DNA from: Bacteroidota bacterium
GTDB taxonomy: Bacteria; Bacteroidota; Bacteroidia; NS11-12g; UBA955
Direction of reading: 5' to 3'
Assembly (NCBI GenBank): GCA_018333525.1
Contig: JAGXTF010000076.1
Span: forward strand, 1 to 57,423
Length of the DNA: 57,423 nucleotides
Positions 24,976 to 34,084 of this stretch are shown here, piece by piece; within the stretch, counting starts at the first letter, position 1; every line of letters starts with the position of its first letter. The position numbers and the translations under genes were made by a program. Below the pieces are notes generated by a model. That model saw only the letters and a list, made by a program, of their open reading frames with translations. It was not told the DNA's origin and searched no databases.

Positions 24976-27666
24976 ATGTCGAGAACCCGGGTAGGAATAT
25001 TTTTTGGTGGCCGAAGCAGAGAAAGAGAAGTTTCTTTTGCCGGTGGCCGCACAGTCTATGATAATCTGGACAAAAGTCTGTTTGAAGCTATTCCCATATT
25101 TGTGGACAGTTTTGGAAATTTTATCCAGGTAGACTGGCAATATGTTTACAAAGGTAGCATCCGCGATTTTTATCCGCCTGCATCCTTTTTACCCGCTTCA
25201 GACCAAGGGTTTCAAATCTACGCAGAATCTCTAAATCCGGATAAAAGCATGCAGATGAAAATGGCCGAAAAAATTGGCAAAATCATCGCTGCGGAATCTT
25301 TGCCGGAATACATGGATTTTGCATTCCTGGCCTTGCATGGCAGCTATGGAGAAGACGGAAGTATACAGGGTTTATTGGAATGGCTGCAAATTCCATACAG
25401 TGGTTCCGGCATTTTCGCATCTGCCCTGGGGATGAACAAAGCCCGGCAAAAAGACTTTCAGGAAAGATCGGGGTTGTATGTAAACCATTACCAGCTATTG
25501 AAAAGGGATGCCTGGGTAAATGCCACTGATGAACAAAAAGGAAAGCTTTATAAATATTACAATGTTGAATTCGGCGAGCGTTTTGTAATAAAGCCAGCCA
25601 ACCAGGGAAGTTCTCTGGGGGTTTCCGTATTGCAGCATCCGGATTATCTGGAGTTTGAGAAAGCCATGGACTTCGCTTTCTTCAGACAGTTTATTACAGC
25701 GTCAGAATGGAATGCATGGAATGCCGAGGAAAAGACAAATGAAATAAAGCAGATTACCGATATACGAAGTGGAATTGGGCTTCCATTGGCACTAAACGAT
25801 GAAGTAATTTATTTGCCTGCTACCCTACTTTCAAAGCTGGACCAGTTACTCTCTGAAAATGATGAAATTTTACTGGAAAGCCTGGATGCAGAAACGGATA
25901 TTGTGGTGGAAGAATTTATTGAAGGCAGGGAATTTAGTTGCATTGTGGTACGGGATGATTTGGGAAATCCCTTTGCCTTGCCTCCTACGGAAATCAAAAA
26001 GAACACCCAGCTTTATGATTATCGAAGTAAATATTTACCGGGACTGAGTAAAAAAGAAACGCCGATTAAGGCGAGTGACAAGGTGATAAGCGAAATCAGG
26101 GATGCCTGTATTTCACTTTATGATTATTTTGGTTTTAATGTATATGCCCGAATTGATGGTTTTGTAACAGAAGATGAAGAAATTTATTTAAATGACCCGA
26201 ACACCACCAGCGGCATGATGCCAAGCAGTTTTTTCTTTCATCAGGCTGCAGAAATCGGTTTAAATCCATCCCAATTTCTCACTTTTATCATTCGCAATTC
26301 CCTTGCGGAGCGACTGGATCAGAGTGTGAATTTTACACGATGTAAAGAATTGCTGCAATCTCTGGATGCGCAAATATTAGCAGAAACACAACAAACCGGC
26401 GGAAGGAAGAAAATCGCTGTAATCATGGGTGGTTACAGTTTTGAGCGACACATTAGCATGGAAAGCGGGCGCAATATTTATGAGAAATTAAGCAGCAGCG
26501 AACAATTCGCTCCGGTACCATTTTTCCTTACGGGTGACAGAGAGCGTTATGAATTGTATCGAATTCCGGTGAACATTATGCTCAAAGACAATGCGGATGA
26601 TGTGAAGGAAAAAGTAAGTCAATTTAAAATGAATTCGACATTGCTGGATATAATTTCCGACGCGCAACAAATTACAGAAAAATACAATCCGGAAGGGGCC
26701 GTTTTTGAACCTGTCAAAACAGATTTGAATGAAATTCAAAATGCATTTGACGGAGTATTTATTGCCTTACATGGAAGACCTGGCGAGGATGGCACCTTAC
26801 AAAAAGAATTGAAAAAACTGGGGATTTATTACAACGGAAGTGATGCGCATAGTTCTGAAATCACCATCAACAAATATGTAACCAATGAAAAACTTCGACA
26901 GGCAGGATTTCTGGTAGCAGATCATGGCATGTTTAGTAAAACCGAATGGCTTGCAGACCCGAATAAAATGGAGTTGGAAATTCTGAATCGGTTTGGGGTT
27001 CCATTGATTGCAAAACCTGCTGATGATGGCTGCAGTGCTGCCGTTCGGAAATTAAAAACACAGGAAGAACTTCACCAATATCTGGCAGCTATTTTTCGCA
27101 GCGAAAGTTTGCCAACTGAGGCCATGCGTGTTCATCTTTCCTTGTTGCCGAATGAGGAATTTCCGGCGAAAGAAGAAATATTAATTGAAAAGTTTGTAGA
27201 AAAAGGCGATGCTATAAAATTCCTCGAAGTAACAGGAGGCATGCTTACCCATCTGCAGGCGGATGGCACTTTGCGTTATGAAATATTCGAGCCCAGTGAA
27301 TCCCTTGCAGAAACAGAAATACTATCTCTGGAAGAAAAATTTCTTGCAGGTGAAGGACAAAATATAACACCATCCAGATTTAGTAATGATGCGCTGGAAC
27401 AAAGCAGAATTAGTACTGAAGTCCGCAATACCCTGGAAGCAGTGGCAAAAACTCTTGAGGTAACCGGATATTGCAGAATTGATGCATTTGTTCGCATTTT
27501 TGAGGATGGCAAAGTGGAAACCGTTATCATTGAAGTAAATTCTTTACCCGGTATGACTCCTGCAACATGTATTTACCACCAGGCTGCGTTAAATGGTTAT
27601 AAACCATATGATTTTATTCGCGAAATATTAAATTTTGGCGAGCAAACCAGAACTCTGAATGCTTAA
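24976..27666 (+). CDS. Tandem D-alanine-D-alanine ligase-like fusion (two ATP-grasp ligase units)
   Basis: An 896-residue protein, close to three times a normal Ddl, made of two complete ligase units. Unit 1 (about 1-475) has FFGGRSREREVS (9-20), KPANQGSSLG (206-215), VVEEFIEGREFS, YDYRSKY (347-353), ARIDGF (391-396) and NDPNTTSGM (406-414). Unit 2 (about 478-896) has MGGYSFERHIS (484-494), KPADDGCSAAV (680-690), EEKFLAGEGQN (786-796), CRIDAF (833-838) and EVNSLPGMT (853-861). Compared with E. coli DdlB from memory, unit 1 keeps the catalytic Ser and Lys-Tyr but has D for a metal-binding Glu; unit 2 keeps the Glu/Asn metal site but has Cys for the Ser and Phe for the Tyr. The 3' end overlaps the PASTA gene by 8 bp, and normal Bacteroidota ddl also precedes a PASTA gene. 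It probably makes the D-Ala-D-Ala (or a D-Ala-D-X) of peptidoglycan. Confidence 0.85.
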   Translation: MSRTRVGIFFGGRSREREVSFAGGRTVYDNLDKSLFEAIPIFVDSFGNFIQVDWQYVYKGSIRDFYPPASFLPASDQGFQIYAESLNPDKSMQMKMAEKIGKIIAAESLPEYMDFAFLALHGSYGEDGSIQGLLEWLQIPYSGSGIFASALGMNKARQKDFQERSGLYVNHYQLLKRDAWVNATDEQKGKLYKYYNVEFGERFVIKPANQGSSLGVSVLQHPDYLEFEKAMDFAFFRQFITASEWNAWNAEEKTNEIKQITDIRSGIGLPLALNDEVIYLPATLLSKLDQLLSENDEILLESLDAETDIVVEEFIEGREFSCIVVRDDLGNPFALPPTEIKKNTQLYDYRSKYLPGLSKKETPIKASDKVISEIRDACISLYDYFGFNVYARIDGFVTEDEEIYLNDPNTTSGMMPSSFFFHQAAEIGLNPSQFLTFIIRNSLAERLDQSVNFTRCKELLQSLDAQILAETQQTGGRKKIAVIMGGYSFERHISMESGRNIYEKLSSSEQFAPVPFFLTGDRERYELYRIPVNIMLKDNADDVKEKVSQFKMNSTLLDIISDAQQITEKYNPEGAVFEPVKTDLNEIQNAFDGVFIALHGRPGEDGTLQKELKKLGIYYNGSDAHSSEITINKYVTNEKLRQAGFLVADHGMFSKTEWLADPNKMELEILNRFGVPLIAKPADDGCSAAVRKLKTQEELHQYLAAIFRSESLPTEAMRVHLSLLPNEEFPAKEEILIEKFVEKGDAIKFLEVTGGMLTHLQADGTLRYEIFEPSESLAETEILSLEEKFLAGEGQNITPSRFSNDALEQSRISTEVRNTLEAVAKTLEVTGYCRIDAFVRIFEDGKVETVIIEVNSLPGMTPATCIYHQAALNGYKPYDFIREILNFGEQTRTLNA

Positions 27667-28243
27667 AAACTGGCTCTATAATATTGGCATTGCTGTGGTT
27701 GCAGCATTGGCCTTCATATGGCTTATCATGCTGTTTTTGGGGTGGTATACCCGGCATAATGTTGCAGTGGAAGTTCCCAATATCAAAGGACAATTGTTGG
27801 AAAATGCCGCCAGCAAACTGGAAGAAGCGGATTTGCGGTATGAGGTTTACGATTCGGTATACAATGAAGATTTTAAAAAGAACGCTGTTACAGAACAAGA
27901 CCCTCCGGCAGGAAGCAAAGTAAAACCCAACCGAATCATTTACTTATCCATTAATTCATTGGGAAAACCCAAAGTAAAAGCCCCCAAACTCACCGATCAG
28001 AGCTTCACACTTGCCAAAGCACTGCTCAAAAGTCAGGGCCTGGTTTTGGGACATGTGGAATACAGACCCGATGAAATTGGTGACAACCTGGTAATTGGTC
28101 AAATGTATAATGGCTCACCATTACCCCCTGGAAAGCTTCTGGAAAAGGGTTCTAAAGTGGATTTGGTTGTGGCAGTTAACCGCAGAGGTCATAATGTGGA
28201 CACTACTGCCGCTGATGGCGATAACGAGAAAGATGAAAAATGA
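27659..28243 (+). CDS. PASTA-domain membrane protein
   Basis: A 194-residue single-pass inner-membrane protein. TM segment at about 8-30 (NIGIAVVAALAFIWLIMLFLGW), then a periplasmic part with two PASTA repeats: VEVPNIKGQLLENAASKLEEADL ... EQDPPAGSKVKPNRIIYLSI (about 38-105) and VKAPKLTDQSFTLAKALLKSQGL ... GSPLPPGKLLEKGSKVDLVVA (about 107-178), ended by an acidic tail. PASTA domains bind muropeptides or D-Ala-D-Ala stems; there is no kinase or transpeptidase domain. The ATG lies inside the last codons of the ligase fusion, so the two are translationally coupled, supporting a shared role in wall precursor chemistry. Confidence 0.9.
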   Translation: MLKNWLYNIGIAVVAALAFIWLIMLFLGWYTRHNVAVEVPNIKGQLLENAASKLEEADLRYEVYDSVYNEDFKKNAVTEQDPPAGSKVKPNRIIYLSINSLGKPKVKAPKLTDQSFTLAKALLKSQGLVLGHVEYRPDEIGDNLVIGQMYNGSPLPPGKLLEKGSKVDLVVAVNRRGHNVDTTAADGDNEKDEK

Positions 28244-28310
28244 TCTTTGACAGAATAAATTACAGTGGATGTACAATAAAAAAATAAGAAGCCTGTTAAT
28301 TGCCCAGATA

Positions 28311-30239
28311 ATGAAGTTGAATTTTCTGTTTTTGTTTATTGTTGTTTTTTTAATTGGTGACGTTTTTTCTCAGGGAATCGCAATTATGCCTGTCTCTGGT
28401 CGTTACCAGAAAGAGTTGGTAAAAATTCCGAATGCGGTTAAATATACAATTACGGATACCATCCCCCTACCCTTTTTTGATGATTTTACAGCCACATCCG
28501 GCTACCCTTCATTGAACCGCTGGTGCGACAATCAGGTATGGGTGAACAATACTTTTCCAACCAACCAGCCCAATTATAATGTTGCAACTTTTGACCACCT
28601 GAATGCCAACGGCAAACCATACAGCACTTTAAATAAAAATGATTTTGTATATGCAGACAGCCTGACTTCTATTCCAATAAAATTGGATTTTTATAAAACC
28701 GGACCGAGCAGCACCGCGAATTATCAGGTAACGGATTCCATTTATTTATCCTTTTTTGTAGAACGCATGGGACTTGGCGATATGCCGGAAGAAGAAGATT
28801 CCTTAGTCCTTTTTTTCAAATCCAAAACAGGCAACTGGAACAGGGTATGGTGGATGACTGGAGGCAGTAAAAGTGAGTTTCAATTATATACCGTTCCGGT
28901 AAATAATTTTGATTTTTTACATGCCGCATTTCAATTTCGGTTTGTGAATTATACCAAATCCACCGGTAATTTAAACCATTGGCATCTGGATTATGTGGGT
29001 TTGGAAAAATACAAAGGGAAAAAAGGAGGATATGATTTTAATAATTTAAGTGATATAGGTATTGTGAAACCAAAATACAGTTATATAAATAATTATTTTT
29101 CAATGCCGAAATCACATTATTTGACAAATCCTTCTGGTTTTAGCAATTCTTCTGACCCACTAATAATCCGGAATCTATACAACACGCAAACCTCACAAAC
29201 CCGATTCACCAGAAAAACCTATAATCAAAACAACACATTAGTGGATTCAATTCCAGATAACAACGGGCAAAATGCAAACAACAATTCTTTCTACACATAT
29301 AATTATGCCAATGTTCACATTGATAGCTTTGCGGGAACTGGCAATTGTTATACTGTAGTTCACGAAATTTTCCCTCAGGACCAGAATGAAACACCGGACA
29401 ACTATGATGCGGAAGGAAATAACAATAAAATTTCTGTAACCCATTGCTTCACCCCATGGTATGCTTATGATGACGGATCTGCCGAAGGTGGAATAGGTTT
29501 GGATTATGCCTTCCTGGGAAATATTCGCGGGCAATTTGCCATGAAATTTGAAAACGTGAAGGAAGACAGTTTGCGCGGATTGGGCATCTTTTTTAATCGC
29601 AGCGAAAGCGATGTGAGTTTCAGAAGTTTTTATGTACGCATTTGGAAAGCATTGTCTCCACTCGGATCACCCGACGACAAAGATCAATTGATATATGAGC
29701 AATATGTAGATCATCCATTGTATACCGACAGTGTAAACCACTTTTCCTATATCTTTTTTGACACTACTTTGTTGATGCCTAAAGGAGCTTATTACGTTGG
29801 TTGGAGGCAAAATGCACCATTTATTTTAAATGTTGGCTACGATAATAATTACCGATATCAGGACCAGGAAACTGGCAATCCCAATTTATTCTACAACCTG
29901 CTTGGCAGCTGGGAGGCAAATGATCCTTCTGTAAAAGGCACACCAATGATACGCCCACTTTTTGGAGCGGAAAAAGAATATACTTTCGGAATAAAAAAAT
30001 CCAGCAAAACAACATTTGTAATCTATCCAAATCCTGCAGGACGTATTGTTCGATGGGAAGGAGCAAAACCGGTGGTTGCCGCAGCGCTCTATGATATGAA
30101 TGGCAGGTTATTGTGCAACCATAGCGGTACTGAAATCCATGAAATGGAAATCGAAAATGTTCCCGCAGGTACCTATATTCTCACACTTACTGCAGCCGAT
30201 GGGCAAATTACCAGAAACAAACTGATACGGAATCCTTAA
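28311..30239 (+). CDS. T9SS type A sorting-domain protein
   Basis: A 643-residue secreted protein. I start it at ATG 28311, which puts the signal peptide (MKLNFLFLFIVVFLIGDVFSQ) at the terminus; ATG 28269 would add 14 residues. The body is rich in Asn, Tyr and Asp with beta-type patterning and no recognised enzyme motif. The last 80 residues form a type A T9SS sorting domain: FVIYPNPAGRIVRW, VAAALYDMNGRLL, MEIENVPAGTYILTLTAADG, NKLIRNP. It should be exported by Sec and T9SS and either released or attached to A-LPS. It follows the PASTA gene at 67 bp; a functional link is not shown. Confidence 0.85.
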   Translation: MKLNFLFLFIVVFLIGDVFSQGIAIMPVSGRYQKELVKIPNAVKYTITDTIPLPFFDDFTATSGYPSLNRWCDNQVWVNNTFPTNQPNYNVATFDHLNANGKPYSTLNKNDFVYADSLTSIPIKLDFYKTGPSSTANYQVTDSIYLSFFVERMGLGDMPEEEDSLVLFFKSKTGNWNRVWWMTGGSKSEFQLYTVPVNNFDFLHAAFQFRFVNYTKSTGNLNHWHLDYVGLEKYKGKKGGYDFNNLSDIGIVKPKYSYINNYFSMPKSHYLTNPSGFSNSSDPLIIRNLYNTQTSQTRFTRKTYNQNNTLVDSIPDNNGQNANNNSFYTYNYANVHIDSFAGTGNCYTVVHEIFPQDQNETPDNYDAEGNNNKISVTHCFTPWYAYDDGSAEGGIGLDYAFLGNIRGQFAMKFENVKEDSLRGLGIFFNRSESDVSFRSFYVRIWKALSPLGSPDDKDQLIYEQYVDHPLYTDSVNHFSYIFFDTTLLMPKGAYYVGWRQNAPFILNVGYDNNYRYQDQETGNPNLFYNLLGSWEANDPSVKGTPMIRPLFGAEKEYTFGIKKSSKTTFVIYPNPAGRIVRWEGAKPVVAAALYDMNGRLLCNHSGTEIHEMEIENVPAGTYILTLTAADGQITRNKLIRNP

Positions 30240-30246
30240 TTCCGTT

Positions 30247-30702
30247 TTATTGTTGTTTAAACCTATCCTGAAAATACTGCATATAACAAAAGGAAATCAC
30301 AATGCCGGAACTGATTCCTTCTGCTATTACTGCTGCCGCCGCAGTATAGGGTGTTATGGTAGAACCGAGTAAAGGACTCGAATTTCTGAGTTCTTCCAAA
30401 GCCTGCGGGTCCATTAAATAAAAATAGAAGTAAATGAATACCGCAAACAAAACTGTGCTCACGGCAGAGGTGAGACAGGCAAGTGCAAAGCCACCGAGAT
30501 ATTCCATTTTCCAATTCAATTTTTTATGGACGTAACGGAAAGTCAGAATAATTCCGGTTGTGAGAATCAAGAAATTCAGGCCACGCAATTCGGTGTGCTG
30601 AATCAGGTTGAAAAATCGCATAAATAGAAAGTATGCGATAAGGCCGAGGCAAATTATGATGCCGGCTTTGATACCCAACCTTGGAATGTTTTCAGGTTGC
30701 AT
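30247..30702 (-). CDS. DUF4199 membrane protein
   Basis: A 151-residue inner-membrane protein with four hydrophobic segments: AGIIICLGLIAYFLFMRF, LNFLILTTGIILTFRYV, LACLTSAVSTVLFAVFIYFYFYL and AAAAVIAEGISSGIVISFCYM. The pattern, including the short loop with the conserved KLNWKMEYLGGF, fits the DUF4199 family of Bacteroidota, whose function is unknown. An in-frame ATG at 30843 would add 47 residues of basic, non-family sequence; I prefer ATG 30702 (MQPENIPRLGIK). It converges with the T9SS gene with only 7 bp between stops. Confidence 0.75.
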   Translation of the reverse strand: MQPENIPRLGIKAGIIICLGLIAYFLFMRFFNLIQHTELRGLNFLILTTGIILTFRYVHKKLNWKMEYLGGFALACLTSAVSTVLFAVFIYFYFYLMDPQALEELRNSSPLLGSTITPYTAAAAVIAEGISSGIVISFCYMQYFQDRFKQQ

Positions 30703-31062
30703 AATTTTGGATCGATTAGGTCCGACAAGCGGTGCAGATTTTCTCTTCTGCTCCAGAATATCAAAATTACAAATTCTGAGCCGAATTGACAATCTCAACT
30801 GTAGCGCAAGAAAGCTAAGAAATTGACTGGTTGGAATTTTCAAATTAAGAATATGCTTTTTCAGCCTGATCAGCTGAATTTGCGTAAATCAATCATGTCT
30901 TTTTAACAGAACCTGAATATTACGAAAACCGCTGCCAACGCTCAAAGTATGAAGCGAAAAGCGGGAATGCGGAATATCCGTGGAGAAGCATAATTCGCGG
31001 AATATTATCCAATCTGTTACTGGAATACTGCCATTTTCACGAGTTAACATTAATTTTGAACC
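30703..31062. other. 360-bp divergent intergenic region
   Basis: Lies between the divergent DUF4199 and rhodanese genes. I see no gene, RNA or repeat. A TAATTTTG box at 31051-31058 matches the -7 consensus and sits 4 bp before the rhodanese ATG, without a clear -33 TTG. Confidence 0.5.
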
Positions 31063-31365
31063 ATGGAAGATATCACCGTTCAGGAGTTAAAAAACAGATT
31101 GGATCAGGGAGAAGCGCTCAACATTATTGATGTACGCGAGCCATGGGAATACGAAGAGTTCAATATAGGCGGCAAATTAATATCGCTGGGAAGTTTGCCG
31201 GAACATCTGGATGAACTGAGTGATTTAAAAGATGCCGAAATCATTGTGCATTGCCGTTCCGGCGCAAGAAGTGCCACCGCTAAAGCGTTTCTTACCCAAC
31301 AAGGATTTGGGAAAGTGAGAAATATGCTCGGCGGAATCATGGATTGGCGTGCTAATTTCGGATGA
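31063..31365 (+). CDS. Rhodanese-like sulfurtransferase domain protein
   Basis: A 100-residue single rhodanese domain without signal peptide, hence cytoplasmic. NIIDVREPWEYEEFNI is the first signature; the active-site loop is CRSGARS with the persulfide Cys at residue 64; NMLGGIMDWRANFG closes the fold. Such GlpE-like proteins move sulfane sulfur from thiosulfate or persulfides to acceptors such as cyanide or cysteine thiols. The stop overlaps the next start by 4 bp, making it the first gene of a three-gene unit that ends with a multiheme cytochrome, so a role in respiratory sulfur chemistry is conceivable but unproven. Confidence 0.9.
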   Translation: MEDITVQELKNRLDQGEALNIIDVREPWEYEEFNIGGKLISLGSLPEHLDELSDLKDAEIIVHCRSGARSATAKAFLTQQGFGKVRNMLGGIMDWRANFG

Positions 31366-32102
31366 AAAAACTTGCCCTTTTCATCTGCATTTTTTGCCTG
31401 AAGTTTTTCTCAGCTTTAGGACAGGTGGGTATTTCAAAGAATCAATACACACAAATTTTTAATGTTTATCAATTAAAACAAGCCGAATTTCGGGGATTGT
31501 TTGACACTTCCGGTTCTATTTTTTACATGCATGCGGATACAGCAATTCAATCGCCTTTTGACAGCAATTGTTTGTTGTCAAAGGGTAAAACCTGGCATTT
31601 GGGGCAAGTAGTATCATTTACCAATTATTTGACTATCGACACGGTATATCAGGTTTTACCAACTGAAGATAGCGCTATGACAGAAAATCACTGGGCACTT
31701 GCCTTACCTGAGGTTCAGAAGAAAGGATTTGGCCTGTGGAAATGCGAAGGTGAGTTTACCATAAATGAAAATCCTGACGAAAAATATAGCGGGAAATTCC
31801 TTGGAACTTTTACCATTTATTTTCTGTTTCATCAGAACCAGAATAAAATCTTGCCTCTGAATTCCGAAAAGAGTTTTGGAAAAGAACCGGCGTATTTATT
31901 TTCCGGTTTTTGGAAGCCATATCTTCTGGAAAAGAATATTTCCATTGCATTTTTCATAGCCAATACCCTGCCCAAAGTTCTCGAAGATCGTTCAGTACAA
32001 TTGCCGGATCTCAGATTTCAAAGTGATGGTAGCAGCAGTTTCAGTAATATTGTAACCTTTCCACCGGAGATGGTTTTACCTCCGTTGAATTGGTATCAAT
32101 GA
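31362..32102 (+). CDS. Secreted protein of unknown function
   Basis: A 246-residue exported protein with signal MKKLALFICIFCLKFFSALGQ. The mature part is beta-rich, with WHLGQVVSFTNYLTIDTVYQ and GKFLGTFTIYFLFHQNQNKILPLNSEKSF, and a single Cys-containing WKCEGEF. No recognised domain. Its ATG overlaps the rhodanese stop and its stop overlaps the cytochrome ATG (both ATGA-type 4-bp overlaps), so the three genes are translated as one tightly coupled operon; this is the best hint of its role. Confidence 0.7.
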   Translation: MKKLALFICIFCLKFFSALGQVGISKNQYTQIFNVYQLKQAEFRGLFDTSGSIFYMHADTAIQSPFDSNCLLSKGKTWHLGQVVSFTNYLTIDTVYQVLPTEDSAMTENHWALALPEVQKKGFGLWKCEGEFTINENPDEKYSGKFLGTFTIYFLFHQNQNKILPLNSEKSFGKEPAYLFSGFWKPYLLEKNISIAFFIANTLPKVLEDRSVQLPDLRFQSDGSSSFSNIVTFPPEMVLPPLNWYQ

Positions 32103-34030
32103 GAAACAGGCGTTTTCTATTTTTAATTCCGTTATTTACCACAGCGTTTTTGTGGAGCATTCACGGATGTCGCCAATTGGAAAAACAGGAAGCCTTTTTT
32201 CTAAATTTAAGTGATACCGTGAATTATGTTGGAATTACAAAATGCCGCAGTTGCCACGAAGATCATTATAAGACATTTATAGAAACCGGTATGGGGCAAA
32301 GTTTCGGCAAAGCCTCCAAAACCCACAGCAAAGCTAATTTTCACCAAAAGCCGGTTTATGATTCCAAAAAGAACATGTATTATGTCATGGACTGGAATGG
32401 AGATGCCATGCAAATTACAGAATTCCGGTTGCGCGGAAAAGACACCATTCACAAACGCACGGAAACCATAAGCCATATTATTGGCAGCGGGCAGCATACC
32501 AACAGCCATTTCTGGATGGACAATGGTTATGTGTTCCAGGCGCCGCTAACCTTTTATACCCAAAAAGGCATTTGGGATTTGCCGCCGGGCTATGAAACTA
32601 CCAATACCGGTTTCAGCAGGAAAATTGATTTGGAATGCATGTCATGCCACAATGCAATTCCAGAAATTGCAGATGGTAGCATCAATAAATTTACTAAAAT
32701 TCCGGAAGGAATTGATTGTGAAAGATGTCATGGACCTGGAGAATTGCATGTTTCCAGAAAACTGGCAGGCGAACTTATTGATATCTCAAAAGAGGTGGAC
32801 CGCAGCATTGTAAATCCCGCAAAATTGCCATGGAAATTACAGGTGGATATTTGCCAGCGATGCCATTTACAGGGAAATAATGTATTGAAGGAAGGAAAAA
32901 AGTTTACCGATTTCAAACCGGGCATGCATTTATCTGAAGTCTTTGATATTTATATGCCCAAAGAACAGAATTCCGAATTTTTTATGGCCGGACATGCGGA
33001 GAGATTGCAAATGAGTAAATGCTTTATTGGCAGCAATAAAAACAATTTGGAACAATACAATCCCAAATTGAATTTCACCTGTATTACCTGCCACAATCCG
33101 CATGTGAGCGTAAAGAAAACAAATCTTGAATCGTTCAATACAGCCTGCAAAAATTGTCACGGTGAAAAAGGAAGTTCCAAACTAAAATTTTGTTCTGAAA
33201 ATCCAAATAAAATACAATTGGAAAAAAACAATTGTGTAAAATGCCATATGCCAGGCAATGGGACGGGTGACATTCCGCATGTTACGATTCATGATCATTT
33301 TATTCGAAAGAATTATAAGGAAAACAGAAATCCGGAAATCAAAACATCCGGAGAATTGTATGCTGTAAATGAAAAGTCACCACCTTCTGTGAGCGATCTA
33401 AAGGCATACATCACCTGGTTTGAAAAGTTTGATTCCGATCCGGTTTACTTGCAGAAAGCCGATGCCATTTTAAAAGAAGAGAAAACAAATTCTGAAATAG
33501 AAATTCATTTTTATTATGCAAATTCCAATTGGAAAAAAATTGCGGAATTGGCCGGCAATTACCATGTTGAAAATACCGATGCATGGACAAGTTACCGCAT
33601 TGCAAAGGCATTGGATAGAAATGCAGATTTAGAAAACGCAATATCGTGGTATAAAAATGCGAATGTTAAAATGCCCTTACAATTTGATTTTGGGGTAGAA
33701 TATGCAAATGCACTGATTCGAAATAAACAATTTGCAATTGCGGAAAAATTGCTTACAGATATTTTGGAAGAGCATCCCAAAAATGAGAAAGGGCTTATTA
33801 ACGCGGGAGCTTGCGCTGCGGAAACCGGTAAGACAGCCCTGGCCATTCAATACCTGAAAAAAGCAATAGCATTAAATCCGGATTTGGAGGATGCCTGGTT
33901 GTTTTTAGCGGAAATTTATTTAAAAAATGGCGACAAAGTAAAGGCGAAAGAACATCTGAAAACAGCCCTGACACTTCATCCCCAAAATGAGCAAGCTGCC
34001 CGGTTGTTGCGGTCATTGGAACTCAATTAA
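32099..34030 (+). CDS. Heptaheme cytochrome c-type lipoprotein with C-terminal TPR repeats
   Basis: A 643-residue exported electron-transfer protein. The start is ATG 32099, overlapping the previous TGA; the longer frame begins with TTG 32090. The signal ends in SIHGC (Cys 24), a lipobox, so it is probably a lipoprotein. Seven CxxCH heme c sites: CRSCH (49), CMSCH (180), CERCH (207), CQRCH (252), CITCH (328), CKNCH (350) and CVKCH (379). CERCHGP and CITCHNPH contexts resemble the c554/NrfB-like multiheme group. Residues about 490-643 form TPR helices (WTSYRIAKALDRNADLENAISWYKNA, NEKGLINAGACAAETGKTALAIQYLKKAIALNP). No partner oxidoreductase adjoins; substrate unknown. Confidence 0.88.
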   Translation: MRNRRFLFLIPLFTTAFLWSIHGCRQLEKQEAFFLNLSDTVNYVGITKCRSCHEDHYKTFIETGMGQSFGKASKTHSKANFHQKPVYDSKKNMYYVMDWNGDAMQITEFRLRGKDTIHKRTETISHIIGSGQHTNSHFWMDNGYVFQAPLTFYTQKGIWDLPPGYETTNTGFSRKIDLECMSCHNAIPEIADGSINKFTKIPEGIDCERCHGPGELHVSRKLAGELIDISKEVDRSIVNPAKLPWKLQVDICQRCHLQGNNVLKEGKKFTDFKPGMHLSEVFDIYMPKEQNSEFFMAGHAERLQMSKCFIGSNKNNLEQYNPKLNFTCITCHNPHVSVKKTNLESFNTACKNCHGEKGSSKLKFCSENPNKIQLEKNNCVKCHMPGNGTGDIPHVTIHDHFIRKNYKENRNPEIKTSGELYAVNEKSPPSVSDLKAYITWFEKFDSDPVYLQKADAILKEEKTNSEIEIHFYYANSNWKKIAELAGNYHVENTDAWTSYRIAKALDRNADLENAISWYKNANVKMPLQFDFGVEYANALIRNKQFAIAEKLLTDILEEHPKNEKGLINAGACAAETGKTALAIQYLKKAIALNPDLEDAWLFLAEIYLKNGDKVKAKEHLKTALTLHPQNEQAARLLRSLELN

Positions 34031-34084
34031 CTACAGGACAGGAAAGTCATACAATTCTGAATTAAATTATGCAATTTTGCGGCA

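Noticed and set aside
30703-30843. 47-residue N-terminal extension of the DUF4199 protein
   Set aside because: The added residues are basic and lack membrane or family character; the shorter start gives a normal DUF4199 N-terminus.
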